Shown here: positions 36,931 through 48,210 of the stretch, one piece after another
How positions within the stretch are numbered: the first letter of the stretch is position 1
How the letters are laid out: the number at the start of each line of letters is the position of its first letter
NCBI GenBank assembly: GCA_037176885.1
Contig: JAWWNJ010000133.1
Location: 434,001-498,000, forward strand
DNA from: Favolaschia claudopus
Taxonomy: Eukaryota; Basidiomycota; Agaricomycetes; Agaricales; Mycenaceae
Length of the DNA: 64,000 bases
Reading direction: 5' to 3'
The notes under the pieces: model-generated
Databases searched by the model: none
The model's input: the letters and a program-made list of their open reading frames with translations, nothing else
Told to the model about the DNA's origin: nothing
Position numbers and translations under genes: made by a program

Positions 36931-37647
36931 GGATTAATCTACTGGGAAACCCGGTTTCTCGAGAAACCCCTGCCGTAAATTCGAAAGTTATCCAGAAGCC
37001 GGGTTTCTCGAAGGAACCCCGCCCCCGGAACTGATGCTAGCCGACGGCCGAGTTCCCGGCATGAATTTTGTCGGCCAAACACAAGCCCACAGTGGTTGCA
37101 GCTACAAGAGGGCAATAGAAAACTACCTCTTTGCTCAGTTCCTGTATATTTCTATAGGTCTGAAAGTACGATATTCAGAGACTCAATGGAACTGATGTCT
37201 GCGCCGGCCGTAATGCCGAAGTCGCCCTTTAGAGCGGCCTAGCTGGATTTAACAAAGAATAATCTCGGAGACTCTGATTAAGGGTCCTGAGAGAGTAAGT
37301 CAAGGACTCAGTCTCAACACGCAGCTGTAGCTTGAAGCTCAGTATACACCACTGTCGTCGCGCGCTTACCCGAGGGTGATCGGATCAACATTAAATGTGC
37401 GGCCATGAACGGCAAGGCGGGTTAACCGTCGCAAGAGTCTCCTTAACACTTGGATGCATTTGAGTCTCATTCCAGTATGTGGCTGAGCTCCTATTGAACC
37501 TCTTCATCTACAAAATGTCCTCCAACCAGCCTCAGTTTGCCGGTGCGGCAAACTGGGGTTTCTTATTAGATTTGTCCGCGGGTTTCTCAGAAATTTCCTT
37601 ATATGGGAGGGTTTCTCGAGAAACCGGGTTTCCCAATAGATTCACCC
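36931..37647. mobile_element. 717 bp Mutator-like non-autonomous transposon (MITE)
   Basis: Terminal inverted repeats of 39 bp (36931-36969 and 37609-37647) match at 36 positions and share GGGAAACCCGGTTTCTCGAG. The element is flanked by a perfect 9 bp direct repeat GGTGCCCGA (36922-36930 and 37648-37656), the target duplication size of Mutator-type elements. Extra partial copies of GGGTTTCTCGA occur just inside each end (near 37000 and 37580). No transposase is encoded. Confidence 0.8.
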
Positions 37648-37656
37648 GGTGCCCGA

Positions 37657-39328
37657 AGGCGAATAGGTACTGGATGGTAAGAGTGAAAGTTCGTCCGTGG
37701 TATGTAGAGTATAGTTGTGGAGAGGGTGGGTGAACGCATCCATCGACTTGGAACGGTAACTGGACATAAGGACATAATGATAGAGAAAGAAAAGGAAAAG
37801 GGGCATAAAGAGGTCGGCCTTTGAGCGAGGCAACCAGCTCGCATCGCAAGATCCCATCGATTCGGGTCCATCACGCCAGCGAGCCACGGAAACTGAAACT
37901 GCTGTAAAACCTTGGTTTAACCAGTCTTTGCTGGCCAGGAGCTAAACAAACGGGGGGCCCAAGTTCCCGAGTTTCCCGGCGGCCTATCAACAACGTCGGT
38001 ACACTAGCCGCTCGCCTCGAATTTTGGGCAGGCCGGTCCAGTACGTCGCGGTTCTGGGGTCGGTGATGGATGAATGGAAAGGGAAATGGATGTGGGAGCA
38101 GGCTCGTCGCAAGTGACGGGTTTGGCGAACCAACTGTACAGGTGAACAGGGCATGTCTCGTGGCGAGCAAGCGAGGTGATACGCGGCAGCGTGTGACATG
38201 TAACGGATGTCTTCGGGGACGGTGGACGAGGCGGACGACGAATTGGCTGTCGTAGGACGTCGTGGGGGGGTGTACGATGCTGTCTGAGTGTTTGGAAACC
38301 GAGTGGTAGCAGATAGCGGAGGTTGCAGCGAGTTTAGCGTCGAAAATGAGGTGGATTCACCTCGGCGTTGCGGATGACGTTGGGGAACGGTTTAGCCTTT
38401 GAAGTGGCATACTTGGGTCCTTCAACATTGAAGGGGTCGGCGGGACGACGAGGTGCTGTCGAAATTTTGAGAGCGGGGCGCGAGCCTGGCTCCCCTCTTG
38501 TCAGACCACATCGTGGTAAGAGATCAAGAGGCACCTGACGTGTTTGCGACGTTGGTTGGCGTGCCAAAACGGGACATGCGCATCTCCTCATCCTTCCTCA
38601 TCACGCTCACCGGCTCTACTGTATCAGTTCTCATTTGCGCCAGCCTTGGAGGTATTCTGACTTGCCGTGTACTTGCAACTTGAGTTCGGAACTTCCGAGT
38701 GGCTACGTCGACTCACAAAATGACTTGGTGGCTGGAGCTAACTTCGAAAGTCCCGATGGTGGCGCGCCGCGCACCCGCTGAGGTCGACCCCTTCAAGTTG
38801 AGCTACTGGGATGTGTTCTGGCACTGTGAGCTACTATACGCATGCAATAGCAATGACTGTTAGTATGAAGGTCATATTCGAAGGTACGCATCTGAAAATT
38901 GAATGAAAGTCAAGAATACTGTCGGACCGTTGGATTCAGCGACGATTTGATCCTTCTCTACATTGAATCGCCAAGTAGACTTCATCTTGATTGAACTTTT
39001 TACCGTTCTGTAGCCGCCCCGGTCAGCGTACGCCAATGACAGTAACGCCATCCTCCTCTCATTGCTAGCGCTGACTTCAGGAAAACTCGAAGTCCTAGCC
39101 ATACTTACTTGGATGCTGGCATTTGGGTTGCAGTAAGCATTCACTCCAGTTCCGAAACCTGTCCGATGCAGCACCATGTCGCAGTCAGTCCATTCGAAAA
39201 TAGCTGCCTCGGCGTTCTCTGACGTTATCTCTTAGGACGATATTCTCACTACTCTGGCAGCTTCGTTCTTCCCACTGGTTGACCGCACTGCACCCGGAGG
39301 CTCCTGGTTTTACTTAAATACTGACACA
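37657..39328. other. Gene-poor gap upstream of the P450
   Basis: About 1.7 kb. Open frames at 38334-38591 and 38872-39177 (minus) are of unknown meaning and match no family I recognise. Confidence 0.4.
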
Positions 39329-41646
39329 ATGACAGACAATGACAAGTTCTCCATGCTCCACTATTCGACACTGTTGGTCCTTATCCTTACTGGCGCAGCG
39401 ATACTCCTTACCCTTCGGAAACGACGACGCCCTTCCTTACTCTCCTTACCACCAGGACCGAAGGGGTTGCCTTTAGTAGGGCATTTGTTCACTTTGCCCT
39501 TGACGAAACAATGGGAAACATATGCGGGATGGAGCCAGCAGCTGGGCGAGTTCGTTTCGTTTTTTGAAGAGGAAGTCGTGCCTAACTATGAGATTCTCGC
39601 GCGCTAGGCTCTGATATCATCCATCTGGACATAGCCGGGAGTTCAATCATTGTCTTATCTTCCACAGAGGCGGTCAAAGAGCTTTTCGAGAGGCGGTCAT
39701 CCCTGTATTCGGATCGGTGAGATATGTTGTCCCTTGACGCTTTTGCTCGCGATTCAATCGTATTCGAAAATAGTCCCGAATCACCCATGCGCCAGTTGAT
39801 GGGCTGGGGTTTCTCAGTTGGTGTGTGGTCCCTCAAACTTCAGCTAATGAGGCGGCGGGTGATGCAAACTAATCATCAGGTTTCATGAAGTATGGTGCGT
39901 AATAATCGGACAAGTGCACAGACTAGATACCAGTATTTCTCCCCGCATGTAGGGGAACGTTGGTCAGTCTCATCGAATCATTTCACGGTATTGGCTATTT
40001 TGGCTGATATATACGAAGGCGCGCTCACCGAAAACTACTTCACGACGCGTTCAACACTTCTGCAAACAAACAATTCCACGCCCAAGAACGCGCAGCTGCG
40101 CAAGTACTTCTGCGCCGAATTTTACAGGATCCTCATTCTCGGTGCTGCAACGTCATGGAACACTTTAGGCAGTGAGTCCGATCCTCAGCCTTCATTATCA
40201 CCGAAATTTAATGCCTGATTCTCGTCCAGCTTGGCGGGATCCCTCGTAATGGACATCACCTACGGAATCGATGTCCGCGAAACTGAGGACCCATACATAA
40301 ACATTGCAGAAAAGGCGATGTACGGATTATCCGTCGCTAGCGTTCCGGGTGCCTTTCTTGTGGTGCGTTCAGTGTATGTCACTGCATGAGCTCTTTGAAT
40401 GACCAAAATGATAATTTAGGAATCCCTTCCCGTCTTAAAATACGTACCAGACTGGCTACCGGGCGCGGCATTCAAGCGCAAGGCCGAGGAATGGAAGAAG
40501 TGGACGTGCGATTTGTTGGAAGTTCCATTCAAAGAGACTCAGCGGAATATGGTGGGTGGTAAAACCCTTGTCACGCTTTCTAGTAGATTTCGATTTTCAA
40601 TTATCCACTTACTTAGAGTCTGGGAAAGGCAAAGCCGTCATTTGTTTCCTTGAATTTACACCGTCTTGAAATTGAAGATATGGGGAATACCGAAGACGAC
40701 AAAAAGGAGTCAGTCATTCGCGGTACAGCGGGGAGTATGTATGCTGCAGGCTCCGACACGACCGTCGCGGCTTTGGGAACATTTGTTCTAGCCATATTGC
40801 TCAACCCTGATGTTCAGCAAAAAGCGCAAGCTGAGCTCGACACGGTACTCGGTCCCGGGCTGCTGCCAGACTTCAGCGACCGGGATACGCTGCCTTATGT
40901 TACTGCGATTGTGAAAGAGACGTTGAGATGGCGGCCCGTTACTCCGATGGGTGAGTTGTCGATTTCTGTGCTTTCAAATCACTGAGAGAACAACAAACAT
41001 GAATATTTGGTAGCTATTCCACATTATCTCAGCGTCGACGATGAATACCGAGGCTATAGAATTCCTGCCAAGTCTGTTATCATTGGAAATGCATGGTACG
41101 AAACCAATCCCTCTTGTCTCCAGCATTGATTTTCTTTCCCAGGGCGATTCTTCATGACGAAGTGAGCGATTTCCTTGGTTTATTCGCTTTGGACCTGAAC
41201 ATCGTCAGAACATGTACCCTAATCCAGACAATTTCAACCCCGAACGCTTTCTGCTCAACGGAAAACTCAATCCAGAGATGAGAGACCCGGAGGCGGCGTT
41301 TGGGTTTGGGAGAAGGTTTCTCCAAAAAATATAGATTGAATTCCCTCGACAAAGCTGACACTTCGACAGAATTTGTCCCGGAAGACATGTGGCCACATCG
41401 ACACTCTGGATTACAGTTGCCTCCATTCTGTCGACCTTTAGCATCCGCAAAGCGAAAAAGGAAGACGGGGAGGTGATTGAGCCAACAAACGAGTATCTTC
41501 CGGGACTTGTATCGTTAGTTGCTTCTTTTTTGGGCCTTGAGTATCATGCTTATGATGAACGGTAGCTTGCCTCTTCCTTTCGAGTGTTCTTTCACTCCAA
41601 GGTCTCCGCAGGCAGTGAAAATGATACAGTCTACTGCTCAAGATTG
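39329..41646 (+). CDS. Cytochrome P450 monooxygenase (possibly damaged)
   Basis: Membrane-anchored P450. N-terminal helix YSTLLVLILTGAAILLTL; proline hinge LPPGPKGLPLVGHLF; substrate-region PESPMRQLMGWGFSVGFMKYG; I-helix AAGSDTTVAAL; K-helix ETLRWRP (ExxR); PERF-type FNPERF; heme loop FGFGRRICPGRH; end AVKMIQSTAQD. The first intron (39546..39607) appears to start with GC (GCGAGT) and restores QQLGSDIIHL. The helix C part (WxxxR), expected around 39890-40040, is not readable in one frame: fragments YQYFSPH and FHAQERAAAQ lie in different frames with stops between. The gene may be decaying, or an intron was missed. Substrate is unknown. Confidence 0.8.
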
Positions 41647-42097
41647 ACAATCAAGACGTCGTAGAAACGGGACCTCGTATCGGAACCTCTGAAGATGGGT
41701 TGAAGGTCAGAGCTCAGGAAATCGTTTTACTTCAGCTTTAGTGGAAACTTGTGCCTTCTTCCCGACAATCGTAACTTTTTGAGTTTAGTTCAACGTTCCA
41801 ACAAAAACAAATTCAACGCCGAGATCACCGAACAGGGGATCATGAAATACTCGAATCGTTTGTAATACCAGTGCCGAACGCCGTATTTGGCCTGCCTCTT
41901 GCGTCCACCATGACTTTCAACTTTCAACATCGTTTGCTCCCCCCTTCGAACCGAACCCATGGCCTGAACCAAGGCCCTCTCAAACCGAATAAGTACCTCT
42001 GAGCTTCGGAATTGAAGTTTCGGCTGATCTAAAAAACCTTGAGACAGAATTACTCCTATGACTCCTAATAACAGTCAGATTCGTCCACAGCATCTTC
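41647..42097. other. Intergenic, nothing identified
   Basis: 450 bp between the P450 and fucosyltransferase-like genes. Confidence 0.4.
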
Positions 42098-43843
42098 ATG
42101 TCGGTCCCAATGCACAAGCCTCGAAGCCCTCCCACTCTCTTACGTCGCTATAATCTTCGACTTCTTATTGCTGCTGTGTTCTTGAGCTGTGTCGGCTACT
42201 ACGCCGGCCGTTTATCTACCTTGTCTTCCGATCTCCCTTCTTCCAAGGTCTTAGTGCATCAGGCAGAGATCCAGGAACCTGAAGAGAGTCCTCTCCTTCT
42301 GAATGGTCCTGCGACCGACGCATTCCGAGGTACGTCGGAAACCTTATCTTTGTCGGTCCAGGCTGATTGGAACGTAGATAATTTGCGAGAGGATGTGCAG
42401 TACATCACTTCATGGCCGGGCACTGGATATAGTGAGCATTCGATAGCTTCTACGACTGTTCAATGTTGAACGCCCTGTGCAGCAAACGACTTGATTGGAT
42501 ATGTAAGAAGTTTATTACTCACTCTCACTACTTATCTCTGACGTCTTGGTTTGCAGATGCATTTAATATATCTCGCCCTATTGACAGAACGCGTCCCCAT
42601 AGTGCCTTTCTTCACCCCAACTCACGTCAGCTATAAGGCTCCCAATCCCGTCCCTCCCATCGACTTTGGAGTCATGTTCGATGTTCCCAGACTCTCGAAG
42701 GCACTAGGAATACCTATCCTTGAATGGTGGCAGGTTAAAGTGGGTGCCTATCCCAAGCTCGTAGCGCTGCGCTTATATGATACACAGGATAAGAATAGCA
42801 CGACACTCGATTCATTGGGGTGCTGGAGTATTTGGAAAGGCGTTCGGCCCACGCACAAAGATCCGCATCCCAGCACTGCGCCAGGCATTCTTCATCTCGG
42901 TGCGTCCCATCATACTACATTGCGCAGGATGTGCAGTACTAACGTACTTCAGATATATCATGGACCACTCCCCCTTCCTGGATCAAGCTCGTTAAAGAGG
43001 ATCCGAATGAGCCTCACGCGAAATTCACGTCTCTCATGGCGCTCTCGTTTCCCGACATGCGGAAGAAGAACCTCCGTACCCCGACCCCGTCGCCGCGCCT
43101 CAAGCTATCGCTACCTCCTGATGAGCAACTCATGTGCTTGGACCATATGTATTGGGTCGCCAACGTCGTGGTGCGTTCCAAGTTTCTCGGTATTCGCTCG
43201 TACATTTATCTCCCTCGATATAGCCGCACGAATATATGGAAGAGTTCAGCACTGGCTGGCGCCTCGTGGGCAAGCATTTACACTGGAATCCGCGTGTAGA
43301 AGCCCTCGCTCGCGAGTACACACGACAGACTCTCGGCCTTCTCGAAAACGAGGCCATTCCTCCTGTGCGTGCCTCTTCCTCCAGCGCTAATGCGCGCTCA
43401 AGATTTACCCCACACAGTACATCGCCGTCCACGTACGCCACGGTGACTTCGGCGCCTGGTGCACTCGTCCGCTGAACGAATGCTTCGCCCCACTATCGGC
43501 CTACGCTCTCCGCGTCGACGAAGTCAAAACAGAGCTCAAAACCAAGAAAGGCATCTCCGTCGAGCATGTTATTCTTACGAGCGACGAGACGGACAGCGCG
43601 TTTTGGGAGGAGGCGAAGGGGTTTGGGTGGTATCGCGTAGATCATGATCGTGGTAGGACGATTGAGAGGTATGGCCGGTGGTACCCGTTGATTTTGGATG
43701 CGGCGATTCAGTCGGGTGGGGTGGGGATGGTGGGGTCGAAACTGTCGACGGTGTCGTTGATTGCGGCGCATCGAGTTAGGGCCTGGCAGGACGGTGTGGT
43801 GCGGATTGTGAAATGGGGGAAGCCAGGGGCGGATGACCATTAA
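42098..43843 (+). CDS. Protein O-fucosyltransferase-like glycosyltransferase, type II membrane
   Basis: An N-terminal basic segment and signal-anchor (RLLIAAVFLSCVGYYAGRL) point to the Golgi. The catalytic half carries YIAVHVRHGDFGAWC, the HxRxGD-type motif of GDP-fucose-dependent O-fucosyltransferases, followed by VILTSDETDSAFWEEAKGFG and LILDAAIQSGGVGMVGSKLS, matching the donor-site region of that superfamily. The middle part includes YMHLIYLALLTERVPIVPFF. There are about six exons. The C-terminal exon (from about 43415) is long and ends PGADDH. The family is common in agaricomycetes, and the acceptor is unknown. Confidence 0.8.
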
Positions 43844-46800
43844 TCATTGTAACTTGTTGTACCATTAACACGATCGACGCGAATATCATTCACAAGCAAT
43901 CCAGTCGGCGACCCGACGATTTTCGCCTCTGTGAGTCCACGGGGCGAAGGTATGAGACGCGGTGGACGGCGAGCCCTATGACGAGGAATAGACAGTGGTC
44001 ACACACGCCCATTTCTTGCAGATGCACGGAGAGCTGGCGCATCTCGACAAAGCATGAGAAGATTCTGTCACGCTCCCACCGTTCCTACGACGTCGTTCAC
44101 TGTCTCGAGACCAAGCGTCCGCGTTTCTCTTCTCGGCACCGCCGCCGTACCCACGCGCACGATCGTCAACCTCGTCATGGAAAGCTTGATGGGGAGGTGA
44201 TAGTCATAGACGCCAATGAACTTGCCCTCGACACCACAATCCCTTCCTCTAGAGTAGTAGCTGTTAAGTGAAAAGAATGAGGGGACAGCACAAGAAGACG
44301 CACCCCGGTCTGGTGGTTCAGAGTCCGAGCACTCCTCGCCGACCGCTCCAAGAGCGAGCGACGGACGTCCTCGATATCATACGGTACTCTTGAAGGGATA
44401 GGGCCGAGGAGGAGCTTAGCATGTGCAGATTCTTCGCCTACGCCCGTGCACACTGCGAAGCTGGCACTTGAAATCAGTATCGTGATTCCGCTCGGATGGA
44501 GCAAGGACTGTGGTGGCTCACCTATCCAATACGAGGGAGGGGACACCGGTATGGAAAATAAGGACGGGGACGACAGGGTTGCTCGAGGGAACACCATTCG
44601 TATATGCACGGACTAACAGCCGCGTTGCTCTCTCATGGCGGAATTTGTGGGACGGTGGGTATGGGGTTCGGCTGCCAGGACTGGACAACTAAGTTATTAC
44701 TTGAGATTCAAAATGAGATGAGAATTATAATGACACACCTGGACTATCCACCGCTGCAGCCTCTGAAATTCCATGATTGGTGTGCCATGGGTGCTGGGCG
44801 GCGAGAGGCGGATCAAGGCGCCGTGGCTTTGAGTGCGATGAATCACGGTGGATATCGGCGATATCTTGGTGTCGATATGTTACTACGAAGACGAGAAGAG
44901 GTGCGACGGGGAGGCTGTTCATGTCGCGGACCTCCCACGCGCCGAGCGGCACAGACGGACGAATCCTGTCACGAAGAACACTCGAGCGTTCTTCAAGCTG
45001 CGCGCGCACATAACACCGCGCTCCATGCGGTTCACCAGCACCACACGTGGCGGAACTGAGCTCGGAGCGCGAACCCGCCAAATCGTAATCCATCTCGCTT
45101 CGACCGCGAAACCCCGCCTCGGCCTTCTGCCAACCATGCGTCGTCGTCGATACGGTGGCGGTAGCTTCCACTTTCACCGCGACCCCGTAATCTCCATACA
45201 GCAACCACGACAGGACGAGGACGCGGGGGCAGGGGGAGCTAAGATTGCCGGTGCCGTATGCGCGCTGCCACAGGTGAAAGAGTATGGAGGCGCGGAGGTC
45301 GAGCCTGAAGCCGCTGCGACACATAGGGGAAAAGTTGATCTTGCCCCGACTGCTTCACATCCAGCCATCCACCGACCGACCAACGCTCGCGTGCCGTATA
45401 CGACGCGAGCCCGTGCCCGGCAGCCCATCTACATTCACGGGGGCTATCTGAGTGGCCTCAGCTTCTTCCGCACACAGACGACTCGATAACCCAATGCGCA
45501 GCGACGAGCGCGATTCCGCCCGCAAAATGGCGGGGGCGGGAGAATGAGCACGAATTCTGTTCCAATGACACATACGGCAGGTAGACGATCTGCTGAAAGG
45601 TGAGATGGACCTGTGAGCGCGAGCGAGGCTCGGAGAAGCAGGGCGGGAGATGGCGGGATTCGTACGGGCGGCGTCGGCGGGGTGGCGGGGTGCATGCAGA
45701 TGAAAGACGACGGGTCTGTGTGTACTGAGAAAGGAGGACTGGGCGCTCATGGGGTCTTGAAGAGTGTGCTGGTGGCTAAAAGGAAATGCTGTGAGTTGGG
45801 AGATGGGGTGGAGAAAGAGAGAGGTGCGCACGGGACGGCCAGGGGCACGGAGAAGCCTCCGTGTCACGAGAACTACGCAAACTCTCGGAGTAGGTTGATG
45901 GATTGACGATGTAAGTGGCTGGATAGGTCGGGAGTGAGTTGAGAGGTGACGTCGCAGTGAGATACATACCTCTTATATTCGGCTACGATGCGTAGACGCG
46001 CACGAAACGGTCAGCATCACGAAAAGCCAATGATTTGTGAGGACCGACGGAGACGGCACTGGGGCTGGGCGAGACGAGTCGAAGTGAGGCAGTTGCATCC
46101 ATTCTCGAGCCGTCTTCATGAGGAGGTAGACTGGAGGCAGGTGGGGCGACAGTACAATCCCTTGAGAGAAGCTGCGAGGTGCCTCTTTTGGGCAAAGCAG
46201 CCATTTATCCTGCGTTTCGAGTCATGACAAGCCACAAACGATACAGAGTCTCGCACGCACCTGTAACATACTTCAGATCAACACCGACTACCCAAGCTCA
46301 TATTCGGCCAATGTCAAAGATGCATCGCCAGTGAAGTTAGAGACGCGAGTGTTGGCATACTTGTTATATTTCTCCCGCCAAAAAACGGCAGTCTGACTCG
46401 GATAAAGAAGGGAGCGGGTTATCGGGACCAATCTTGCTATGCTGTCGCATATCTGCCCCACAAACGCGAGTGAAGCGATGCCAGCGCAAACTTATTACTC
46501 AAGATAACGAGCGGATTAAGTTGGGAGCCAACTCGGTTGTAGAGCTGTCCATGCACCAGCGTGGCTTGGGTGAAACGAGGAGAGAGCTGAGTACGTCTTC
46601 GACGGCCTTGACGAGTAGGTCGTAGTTGGTGGAGGAGAAGGAGCGTGGGAACGCATAGTCGGCTCCCTGTCAACAACCATGACCTCGGCGTACTCGAGGC
46701 GCGTTTGCGGTGCTGTGGCTCGGGAGTAGACTCAGTCTAAGGCGGTCGTTCGAATGCTATTGTCGACTGAATTCTTTCGTGCCAACAAGATTCATCCCAC

Positions 46801-48210
46801 TCGCACATGTCGAACTCCCAGCTTACCCCATCGTTTCACGATCGTTTCTCTGCTTGTACCCTCTTGTACCACGCAAATCAAAATTACTTGAAAACCACAC
46901 CCTACTGTAACTATTCGACTATGAATGCTCCGCACCTTCGTTTTGCATCTCGGACTCTCGCTAAGGAACTGTCTCGCTCCGCCCCCCTCAAGTCCTCGAT
47001 TGGCTGGATGGAGACGGGACCCACCGCTCAAGATCCGTTATGCCTTGACATGCTTACTCAAAGTCTAATGAGTCTTCTCTTTGTCCAGTCTTTCAAATTA
47101 ATTGGAAGTGTGTCACGCCGCAGGTTCGTACCATCCTCCTGATTCCTTTCCAACTCAGAAGATCTGCCGAATCCAAATTCCAATGGCTACACAAAAAAGG
47201 GAAGTGTGGCTTCGTGGTTTCCGAACTTTTCTTTTCTGAACTCATTCCCTATCGAAATAATATACTGCTCGAATGTATTCGTGCCCAGCGGCTGCGTTAT
47301 AGGACAACTATTGATATTCTCTGGCGGGCATTAAGGTATGCTGCGATCCGGTTCTGAGCTCGAACATTGCTTGTGTATTAACCATTTTAGTGAACCGGAG
47401 ATGGTGTTTTCTCAAGACTGCGTCTCGGTATCCATTTTGGTCAAAATCTAACAGTATCCCTCGTGCTGACCACTCATTATGTACGCTTTTCGAGGATTAA
47501 TTGACTCGATACTGAACACGTTGTATCCTAAACTCCTCTCGAAGGCTGCATTCAATTGAATGTTCTTCCTCCTCCAACAGTCATACAATCAGAATCATTC
47601 GTATGTGTCCGTCATTTCCGATGGTGCGTTAAGTTGTCTTACTTTTTAATTTATCGCCTTGCGTAAAGCAATCGCCGCTCAGTATAGTGGTTACTCATCT
47701 TCTCCCGGCGCGCGTTGAGTGTTTTCAGTGGTTCCGTCCTATGAGCAGCGGCCAACTTATTCTAATCTTGCCCCCAGGATTTTGCACTGAGCTGAACTCC
47801 GAGTCGATATTGATATCTCATTACAGAATCTTCCCCTTGTTTACCTTGAACATTTTTGCAACGCCCTTGATCTCTTCCCTCGGGATGTGACTCCATAAAA
47901 TCCCCGTTCGAGGTCTGGCGGCTGCAGAAAACCTCGTTTCATACAGGTTTTCAGCGCGCTACCCTCTTATTCAATCGGGAGCATGAGATTCTTTTTCTTT
48001 CCCTCATCTCGTAATCTCATCAAGATTTCATTGACGTTCGATTACCAGATCAATGACCAGCATGCGGAAATTAAGCACAGGAACCTTTCAAGTTTCGGCT
48101 GACCGGGAAGTACACCCGCGAGCATGCCTCGTCAATGCGGCCGGTTTGGGATTCTTACTTTCGTCCACTGTATGTATACACCGCTTGCCCCATCTTTGCT
48201 CCCTACCACA
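43844..48210. other. 4.4 kb gap, mostly unassigned
   Basis: GC-rich on the left and more AT-rich after 46.7 kb. Apart from the weak DUF6533-like traces listed separately, I see no supported gene. Many overlapping open frames on both strands reflect high GC rather than coding. Confidence 0.4.
44480..45700 (-). pseudogene. Possible remnant of a DUF6533-type membrane-protein gene
   Basis: The minus-strand frame near 45590-45460 reads IGTEFVLILPPPPFCGRNRA, resembling the helix and loop (EFVLILRxYALYGRNR) of the DUF6533 family with the RxYAL part replaced. Downstream minus-strand frames contain another short hydrophobic run. No intact YDxLLT signature or continuous gene model was found. Tentative. 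Confidence 0.25.

Noticed and set aside
44725..45324. 199-codon minus-strand frame in the GC-rich gap
   Set aside because: Not convincing as an intact gene; used only as weak support for the possible DUF6533-type remnant.
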